Source: an uncultured Odoribacter sp.
GTDB lineage: Bacteria > Bacteroidota > Bacteroidia > Bacteroidales > Marinifilaceae
Reading direction: 5' to 3'
Length of the DNA stretch: 19,307 nt
NCBI GenBank assembly: GCA_947176455.1
Contig: CAMWQQ010000011.1
Location: forward strand, 1 to 19,307
The position numbers and the translations under genes are program-made. This document shows, one piece after another, positions 13,912-19,307 of this stretch. Every line of letters begins with the position of its first letter. The stretch's first letter is position 1. The notes under the pieces were generated by a model. It worked only from the letters and a program-made list of their open reading frames with translations. It did no database searches and was not told the origin of the DNA.

Positions 13912-15324
13912 TTATTTTCCCAACACCCCGTAAGCCTTCTGCAAATACACCTCGCACAACTTCATTTCTATCCGGGAATCAATCACGTCCGAATGAGCGG
14001 ACAGCCAAGCCGTCTGTGCTTCCAACACGTTAGATACGGGAATGGTGCCCTCCTGGAATCCAAGACAGGCGTATTTCAGATTTTCATCGGCTTTCTCCCG
14101 ATTGGATTCCGCCACCTGCATTTTCCGTGCCGCTTCCTTGATTTTAAACTGCGCCTGGTTCACCTGCAACTCTATCTGCTCCTTGGCTTCCTGCAACCGG
14201 AAATTCATTATTTCCGTCTCGGCACGGGCGCTACGGACGGTTTTCCGGGCGGCACCCCAGTGAAAGAGGGGAGCCTTCACACCGACACCCACGCTCCACA
14301 TACCGTCCAGTTTCGTACTGATTCCGTCAAAAAACGAAGGAGTCATCGCAATGTAATTCGCCATAAAAGCCACCGTCGGCAAATAAGCGGAACGAGCAAT
14401 CTTCTCCTTTTCCCGGTAAATGTCGGTAGCCAAAGCGAGACGGCTGATTTCCGGACGGTTATCGTACACCTGTTCGATGCCCGGAGCCGAAGTTTCGGAA
14501 ACCGGCAGGGCATTCAACAGTTCCTCTTTCAAGACGTAAACGGTGTCCAACGGCAAACCGCAAATCCGGTTCAGTGCCATACGAGACAACGCCAAACCGT
14601 CTTCCACCCGCAACAAGGTCATTTCCGCCTGGTTCAACTTTACCTTTACCGACAACATATCCGCCTTGGTGGACATTCCGGTCTCATACAGTACTTCGAC
14701 ATCCCGCGTGAATTTTTTCAGGGTCTCCACAAACTTTTCAGCCAGATTCCGACGGTTTGCCAGGGAAACAATCTGCCAATAAGCCTCATCCGTTTCCTGA
14801 ATGACCTGCTGTAACTCCTGCTCGCGTCCCGCTTCCGCCAATTTCTCGGACAAACCCGCCAATTGGTTGTATGCCCGGATTTTTCCACCCATATAAACGG
14901 GTTGCGTCAATCCGACTTGCAGAAGAGCCGTATTCCGGTCATCCACCGTCATCGCCTCCTTCGGCAATAAGGCATAATCCTTCGGCAACGGTTTGCCGTC
15001 CGGCGAGAGCATCACTTGATCCGGACGCAAAGTCCATTTCCCGTCGGCACCCACCGTTCCCACCGGCAAATAGGCGTCCTCCGAAAGCAGGTTGATTTCC
15101 TTCTGATTACGCATATAGACGCCCATAGCATCCACTCCGGGAAGATACTTGGTAAACGCCTCCTGCCGTTTGGCTTTCGCGCTCTTGATTTGCTCGTCCG
15201 CCATTTTCAGCTTCTTGTTGTTTTCCAGCGCCAGTCGCCGGCATTCCTCCAGGCTCACCGCCTGCTGTCCAGAAACCGCCAACGCTCCGCTCAACCCGAG
15301 CAACATTACAATTAGTCTCTTCAT
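13912..15324 (-). CDS. TolC-family outer-membrane efflux protein (ABC-2 export operon)
   Basis: 470 residues with a signal peptide (MKRLIVMLLGLSGALAVSGQ). The first TolC repeat starts at VSLEECRRLALENNKKLKMADEQIKSAK; the strand-helix junction LTQPVYMGGKIRAYNQLAG is nearly the same as in the TolC of the RND operon, as are LFHWGAARKTVRSARAE and the C-terminal VSNVLEAQTAWLSA. The extended loop at about residues 85-121 again carries GADGK, RPDQVM and PDGKPLPKDYALLP. It is the first structural gene of the exporter, about 70 bp after the second tetR gene, and that gap holds a copy of the 18-bp operator candidate. Independent transcription from the tetR pair is likely. Confidence 0.92.
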   Translation of the reverse strand: MKRLIVMLLGLSGALAVSGQQAVSLEECRRLALENNKKLKMADEQIKSAKAKRQEAFTKYLPGVDAMGVYMRNQKEINLLSEDAYLPVGTVGADGKWTLRPDQVMLSPDGKPLPKDYALLPKEAMTVDDRNTALLQVGLTQPVYMGGKIRAYNQLAGLSEKLAEAGREQELQQVIQETDEAYWQIVSLANRRNLAEKFVETLKKFTRDVEVLYETGMSTKADMLSVKVKLNQAEMTLLRVEDGLALSRMALNRICGLPLDTVYVLKEELLNALPVSETSAPGIEQVYDNRPEISRLALATDIYREKEKIARSAYLPTVAFMANYIAMTPSFFDGISTKLDGMWSVGVGVKAPLFHWGAARKTVRSARAETEIMNFRLQEAKEQIELQVNQAQFKIKEAARKMQVAESNREKADENLKYACLGFQEGTIPVSNVLEAQTAWLSAHSDVIDSRIEMKLCEVYLQKAYGVLGK

Positions 15325-15358
15325 TTTATCTCATCCTTTATTTGGTTAAACGCACATT

Positions 15359-15393
15359 CATTTATACTTTTCGGTATGTTTTGCCGTCAAAAA
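15359..15393 (-). promoter_or_regulatory. Operator and promoter candidate of the tolC-ABC-2 operon
   Basis: The plus-strand 18-mer TTTATACTTTTCGGTATG (15361-15378) recurs identically before the tetR pair. On the minus strand it contains ATAC-N6-GTAT symmetry. It lies mostly in the spacer between a possible -33 TTTG (15391-15388) and a weak -7 TATAAATG (15366-15359), separated by 21 bp. A repressor bound here would block the exporter promoter. Confidence 0.6.
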
Positions 15394-15996
15394 TCATCCC
15401 CCTGTTGCCAAGGAATACAACTGTTCGTATTGCGACCGGACGGCAGACAAAGCATACGCCGATTCCCGGTGCATAATCAAATCGTTGATGACCCCCACCC
15501 CGATGTTCAGCAGATTTTTCGCCAACACCGAAGTATCGACATCGTTCCTCAACTCCCCCGCCCGTTTCGCGCCGTGAATCAACTGTTCCAGCTTGGACAG
15601 CCGGAGCATCTTCGATGCAAGTACCACCTCTTTCAATTCCGGAAATACGGCGATGACCTCCACAATCAAGGACAGGCACAACACCTCGGGAATCTCTGAA
15701 CTGAACGTCCGCCCTGTATAGTTGTCGATGCCTTCCAGATTCCGAATCGTCAAATCGACATACTCCCGAAGCGTCGAGATGCGGTCAAATTCCTCGGTCC
15801 TCCGCCTGTTCTGCAACGCATAATAGGTATGGATTCCCTCCTTCAGCACCTCTTCTTTCCCGGAGAAATGGTAATAGAACGTCCCCCGGGTAATTCCAGC
15901 GGAATGCTCTATATCACTAAGCCGCACCGCCTTGAATCCCTTTTTCAAGAACAAGAGAAATGCCTTTTCGATAATATGCCGCCTCGTATCATTCAT
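15394..15996 (-). CDS. TetR-family regulator, downstream copy
   Basis: 200-residue TetR-type regulator. The N-terminal helix-turn-helix spans about residues 5-47: RHIIEKAFLLFLKKGF, then LSDIEHSAGITRGTFYYHF with the usual TFYYHF end of the recognition helix. The all-helical C-terminal domain should bind a ligand and dimerise. Its start codon overlaps the stop of the other tetR gene by 8 nt, so the two are translationally coupled. It has the same length as that gene and aligns with it essentially without gaps, as after tandem duplication. It lies directly upstream of the tolC exporter operon. Likely role: repressor of that operon, alone or as a heterodimer with its partner. Confidence 0.92.
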   Translation of the reverse strand: MNDTRRHIIEKAFLLFLKKGFKAVRLSDIEHSAGITRGTFYYHFSGKEEVLKEGIHTYYALQNRRRTEEFDRISTLREYVDLTIRNLEGIDNYTGRTFSSEIPEVLCLSLIVEVIAVFPELKEVVLASKMLRLSKLEQLIHGAKRAGELRNDVDTSVLAKNLLNIGVGVINDLIMHRESAYALSAVRSQYEQLYSLATGG

Positions 15997-16591
15997 TCTT
16001 TATCAACAAATAATATTGCTCGAACTGCATACGCATATCGGAAAACACGAAACGCATATTTTCGCTGCCCAGCTCGATGTTCAACATACTCGTCGCCACC
16101 GACATCAAATTGCGCGCCAGCACCGAAGTGTCCAACGTCGCCTTGATTTCTCCCGTCTGCTTGGCTTTCAATATCATAAACTCCCAACGGGACAAACGCC
16201 CCCGGGACAACTCGTCGATACATTTCCGGTACTCCGGGAAAAGCGGGGCGACCTCCAGAATCAACTGGAAAAAAGCGGCTTCGATGATAAAGAAATCAAA
16301 CAACTCCTGCAATCTCGTAGCATTCCGCTCCTTGCGCTCCACAACGACACGGATATACTCCTTCAATGAACCGACCTGCAAAAACTCCTCCTCGCTCATT
16401 TCGCTGCTCACCGACAAGTATTTCTCAATCCCTGCCTTCAACATCTCTTCCTTGTTCCGGAAATAGTAATAAAAAGCCCCCTTCGTCAAACCGGTGGCTT
16501 TTTCCAAGTCCTTCAACGAACAAGCCTTGTACCCCTTGTTCAAAAACTGGAAGAAAGATTTGTTCACTATTTCATCCTTCAAGTCGAACAT
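15989..16591 (-). CDS. TetR-family regulator, upstream copy
   Basis: 200 residues from the ATG at 16591; an in-frame TTG at 16615 would overlap the promoter and operator and is rejected. The helix-turn-helix reads LKDLEKATGLTKGAFYYYF (residues 26-44). The C-terminal domain shares the spacing and blocks such as EVAPLFPEYRK and DTSVLARNLM with the downstream copy (EVIAVFPELKE, DTSVLAKNLL). The DNA-contacting residues are similar but not identical (TKGAFYYYF against TRGTFYYHF). An exact 18-bp operator candidate lies immediately upstream, next to a TAATTTTG -7 box, consistent with autorepression. Tandem overlapping TetR paralogues are uncommon; different ligands or heterodimer formation are possible reasons. 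Confidence 0.92.
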   Translation of the reverse strand: MFDLKDEIVNKSFFQFLNKGYKACSLKDLEKATGLTKGAFYYYFRNKEEMLKAGIEKYLSVSSEMSEEEFLQVGSLKEYIRVVVERKERNATRLQELFDFFIIEAAFFQLILEVAPLFPEYRKCIDELSRGRLSRWEFMILKAKQTGEIKATLDTSVLARNLMSVATSMLNIELGSENMRFVFSDMRMQFEQYYLLIKNE

Positions 16592-16594
16592 ATT

Positions 16595-16620
16595 TTTATA
16601 CTTTTCGGTATGCAAAATTA
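16595..16620 (-). promoter_or_regulatory. Promoter and operator candidate of the tetR pair
   Basis: TAATTTTG on the minus strand (16620-16613) matches TAnnTTTG. Immediately downstream, over the expected transcription start, is the complement of TTTATACTTTTCGGTATG (16595-16612), identical to the site before tolC. A partial relative (ACTTTTC then ATACC, 16626-16637) lies just upstream. The geometry suits autorepression. Confidence 0.65.
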
Positions 16621-16663
16621 CAAAAACTTTTCATACCTGTTCGCATCCGGAGAAAAAATCCGC

Positions 16664-17833
16664 TCACCCTTTCCGGTTGCGTCCGATGCGGTCGATAATC
16701 ACGGCTATCGCCCCGTCACCGGTGACATTGGTTGCCGTACCGAAACTATCCATAGCAATGTAGAGGGCAATCATCAACCCCTGGGCGGTCTCGTCAAAAC
16801 CCAGCATCGATTGCAACAACCCCAAGGCTGCCATAATGGCTCCGCCGGGAACACCCGGAGCGGCAACCATAGCGATGCCCAGCATCATAATGAATCCGGC
16901 AAACTGCCCGAAATGAATATCCAACCCCGACATAAACATAATCGCCATAGAACACGCCACAATCTTCATCGTGCTTCCCGACAAATGAATCGTGGCGCAC
17001 AAAGGGATCACGAAACCCGCCAAGTCCGGACGCACCCCGTTTTTGACGGTCTGCTCCAAAGTCACCGGAATCGTCGCCGCCGATGACTGGGTACCCAATG
17101 CCGTCACATAAGCAGGCAACATATTCCGGAACAACCGGAACGGATTTTTCTTCCCAATCGTGCCGGCGATAAAGAACTGGATAAACAAAAGCACCACCGT
17201 CATCACGAAGATGACCACGATGATTTTCAGGAATACGCCGATAACTCCGGCAATCTGCCCCGCATTCGCCATATTCAGGAAAATGCCGAATATATATAGT
17301 GGCAACAAAGGAATGATGACCGACAAGATGACTTTATTGATGATTTCCTTAAAATCCTCCATACCCCGCTTTAAATATTCCCCGTCGATAACCGACATCC
17401 CCAAACCCAGCGTAAACGCCAGAATCAACGAGGTCATCACCTCCATTAAAGGAGGCATATCCACCGTGAAATAGGGCTTCAAGGCAACGGCATCCTGGGC
17501 GACCACCGCCATATTGTCCTCCGCGCCCAACAGCCAGGGATAGATACCGTCACACGTGAAATAAGTGAAGAAACCGGTAAACAAAGTAAAGCCGTAAGCC
17601 AAAGCGGCGGTCAGCAAAAGCAAGCGTCCCGCCCCCTTTCCCAAATCAGCAATTCCGGGAGCCACCAACCCCAAAATCAAGAGGGGAATGACAAAGCCCA
17701 GAAAGTTGCCGAACAAGGAGTTGACGGTCAAAAATATCCGAACCAGCCAGTCCGGAAAAAACAATCCGCACACAATGCCCAACGCAATGGCTATCAAAAT
17801 TTTGGGCAATAAGCCCCATTTTAATCTTTTCAT
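16664..17833 (-). CDS. Divergent dicarboxylate/amino acid:cation symporter family carrier
   Basis: About 389 residues from MKRLKWGLLPKILIAIALGI; in-frame ATGs at 17839 and 17854 also exist. It belongs to the GltP/SstT (DAACS) elevator-transporter family: HP1 loop QSSAATIPVT (249-258), HP2 APGVPGGAIM (325-334) and TM8 DSFGTATNVTGD (362-373). Compared with GltPh, the substrate-carboxylate Arg397 position is Gly, and the TM7 NMDGT motif reads HLSGS, so Asp312 and Asn310, both tied to sodium binding, are replaced. Asn401 and Asp405 equivalents remain. The carrier may therefore take a neutral or otherwise unusual substrate with altered ion coupling. It is a single-gene unit ending 72 bp before the tetR pair. 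Confidence 0.85.
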   Translation of the reverse strand: MKRLKWGLLPKILIAIALGIVCGLFFPDWLVRIFLTVNSLFGNFLGFVIPLLILGLVAPGIADLGKGAGRLLLLTAALAYGFTLFTGFFTYFTCDGIYPWLLGAEDNMAVVAQDAVALKPYFTVDMPPLMEVMTSLILAFTLGLGMSVIDGEYLKRGMEDFKEIINKVILSVIIPLLPLYIFGIFLNMANAGQIAGVIGVFLKIIVVIFVMTVVLLFIQFFIAGTIGKKNPFRLFRNMLPAYVTALGTQSSAATIPVTLEQTVKNGVRPDLAGFVIPLCATIHLSGSTMKIVACSMAIMFMSGLDIHFGQFAGFIMMLGIAMVAAPGVPGGAIMAALGLLQSMLGFDETAQGLMIALYIAMDSFGTATNVTGDGAIAVIIDRIGRNRKG

Positions 17834-17857
17834 AAACATTTCTCTTTCAAACATTTT

Positions 17858-17865
17858 CAAGGCTA
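17858..17865 (-). promoter_or_regulatory. Weak -7 box before the symporter gene
   Basis: TAGCCTTG on the minus strand matches TAnnTTTG at five of the six fixed positions. If real, transcription starts near 17851, which favours the ATGs at 17833 or 17839 over 17854 as start codon. Confidence 0.3.
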
Positions 17866-18002
17866 CAATGTTACAATAAAAAAAGCATGCCCAAAAGCCC
17901 GGAGCTAAAATTTTTCAGAACAGGACAAATTATTCCAATAATTATTCATACCTTAATCTCGGTTTAAACAATAGCAATATAGGTCATAAAAAATCACATA
18001 CT

Positions 18003-19301
18003 ATGGAAACAAAAGCAGCTTTGGACTTGCTCGATTTCATTCACGAAAGTCCGACCAATTATCACGCAGTGCTAAGCATCAAACAACGGTTGCTAGCCAA
18101 CGGCTTTAAGCAACTTTTCTCAGGCGAAGCGTGGCACATCGAGCACGGAGGAAAGTACTTCGTCACCAAGAACCACTCTTCTTTGTTTGCCTTTGTTCCG
18201 GGCAACGGCAATCTGGCGGAGGAGGGGTTCAAATTAATCTGCGCCCACAGCGATTCTCCCACGTTCCGGATAAAACCCAATGCGGAGATGTTGGTAGGAG
18301 GCAAATACCTGAAACTGAACACGGAAGTGTACGGTGGACCGATTATGTACACTTGGTTCGACCGACCGCTGTCTATGGCAGGACGGGTTATGGTCAAAAG
18401 CGAAAAACCGCTGAAACCGGCTACCCGCTTCATCAACTTCGACCGTCCCCTGCTGGAAATCCCCCACATCGCCATACATTTCAACCGGGCAGTGAACGAC
18501 CAAGGCAATCCGCTGAGCAAGCAAAGGGATATGCTGCCGGTTCTGGGCGTCATCAACGATACCTTTGAAAAAAACAATTTCCTGCTGAAACTGATTGCCA
18601 AGGAACTGCAAATGGCAGAAGAAGACATCCTGGACTTCGACCTGACCCTGTATGAATACGGCAAAGGCTCCTTGGTGGGCTTAAACAACGAATTCATTTC
18701 TTCGGGTCGTCTGGACGATTTGGCAATGGCGCACGCCGGCATGACCGCCCTGCTGGATTCCAAGCCCTGCAACAAGACAAAAGTACTGGCTATCTTTGAC
18801 AACGAGGAAGTGGGAAGTGGCACGAAACAAGGGGCCGCATCGCCCATTCTGCGCACCATTCTGGAACGCATCGTTTTCAATCAGGGAGGCAACGCCGAGG
18901 ACCTCTACCGGGCAATTCACAACTCGTTTATGATTTCAGCCGATATGGCGCACGCCCTGCATCCGAATTACCCGGAGAAACACGACCCGACCAATCACCC
19001 CATCATCAATCACGGTCCGGTGATTAAAATCAATGCCAATCAAAAGTACGTCACCGACGGCGATTCGGCTGCCGTATTTGCCACGATATGCCAAATGGCA
19101 GGAGTGCCTTTCCAGACCTTCGTCAACCATTCGGATATGGCAGGAGGCTCCACCCTCGGCAACATCCTGCTGACCCAAATGGAAATGCGAGGCGTGGACA
19201 TCGGCAACCCGATGTGGGCGATGCACTCCGTCCGGGAAACCTCCGGCACCCTCGACCAGGAATACGTCATCAAGGCTTTTACGACATTCTACAACATCTA
19301 A
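18003..19301 (+). CDS. M18-family aminopeptidase
   Basis: 432 residues, complete in the window and of normal length for bacterial M18 (aspartyl-aminopeptidase-type) peptidases. All metal and catalytic elements are present: AHSDSP with His82 and Asp84; SGRLDDL with the bridging Asp near 238; DNEEVGSGT with the catalytic and metal Glu pair 268-269; SADMAHALHPNYPEKHDP with Asp314; and AMHSVRE with His408. The enzyme is expected to be a cytosolic di-zinc tetrahedral dodecamer that removes N-terminal residues, often acidic, from peptides. No signal peptide. The ATG at 18003 starts the conserved N-terminus. No TAnnTTTG box is evident in the 142-bp gap upstream. It is a housekeeping gene with no visible tie to the efflux region. 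Confidence 0.95.
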   Translation: METKAALDLLDFIHESPTNYHAVLSIKQRLLANGFKQLFSGEAWHIEHGGKYFVTKNHSSLFAFVPGNGNLAEEGFKLICAHSDSPTFRIKPNAEMLVGGKYLKLNTEVYGGPIMYTWFDRPLSMAGRVMVKSEKPLKPATRFINFDRPLLEIPHIAIHFNRAVNDQGNPLSKQRDMLPVLGVINDTFEKNNFLLKLIAKELQMAEEDILDFDLTLYEYGKGSLVGLNNEFISSGRLDDLAMAHAGMTALLDSKPCNKTKVLAIFDNEEVGSGTKQGAASPILRTILERIVFNQGGNAEDLYRAIHNSFMISADMAHALHPNYPEKHDPTNHPIINHGPVIKINANQKYVTDGDSAAVFATICQMAGVPFQTFVNHSDMAGGSTLGNILLTQMEMRGVDIGNPMWAMHSVRETSGTLDQEYVIKAFTTFYNI

Positions 19302-19307
19302 AGCCAT

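Noticed and set aside
16651..16664. CGGA/TCCG hairpin as a terminator after the symporter gene
   Set aside because: Only four base pairs with a T-rich loop and no T tract after the stem on the minus strand.

Overview
The window comes from a Bacteroidales-type bacterium (phylum Bacteroidota). The best evidence is the promoter signature: TAnnTTTG -7 boxes precede several start codons, in the best case with a TTTG -33 box 20 bp upstream, and Shine-Dalgarno sequences are weak. The gene content also fits: an Mpi-like serine invertase, TolC/HlyD/ABC-2 export operons and an HxlR regulator. No rRNA, tRNA, CRISPR array or insertion sequence was recognised.

Layout. (1) At 88-912 (+) is a canonical promoter and a small membrane-anchored helix-turn-helix protein. 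(2) The gene-free stretch 913-1406 holds a promoter-like box, nested hairpins and two terminator-like hairpins, and may encode a small RNA of about 190 nt. (3) At 1407-3941 is a divergent stress module. A minus-strand operon encodes an NTF2-like protein and two flavoproteins with iron-sulfur-flavoprotein (Isf) type cysteine motifs. A plus-strand pair encodes an HxlR regulator and a NimA-like pyridoxamine-phosphate-oxidase-family gene broken by a single-base frameshift. A perfect 22-bp palindrome lies between the divergent promoters. (4) At 3963-9682 (-) is a complete tripartite RND efflux operon (adaptor, pump, TolC). (5) At 9893-10543 (+) is an Mpi-type serine recombinase wedged between two efflux operons. 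(6) At 10544-16591 (-) are two overlapping TetR genes followed by TolC, a HlyD-like adaptor and two ABC-2 permeases, with no ATPase gene. An identical 18-bp operator candidate precedes both the tetR pair and the tolC gene. (7) At 16664-17833 (-) is a divergent dicarboxylate/amino acid:cation symporter family carrier. (8) At 18003-19301 (+) is an M18 aminopeptidase.

How the parts work together. The central region is an export and detoxification island. The TetR pair probably represses itself and the ABC-2 export operon. The HxlR protein, with an N-terminal cysteine, probably senses electrophile or redox stress and controls the flavoprotein operon. The same 11-mer (TTTTCGGTATG) occurs at the HxlR intergenic palindrome and at both TetR operators, so the two circuits may be linked. 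The recombinase is a candidate phase-variation enzyme; no clear invertible segment is visible here.

The strongest candidates for something new are the shared operator with tandem TetRs, the ATPase-less ABC-2 cassette, the small-RNA candidate, and the transporter with altered substrate and cation-site residues.
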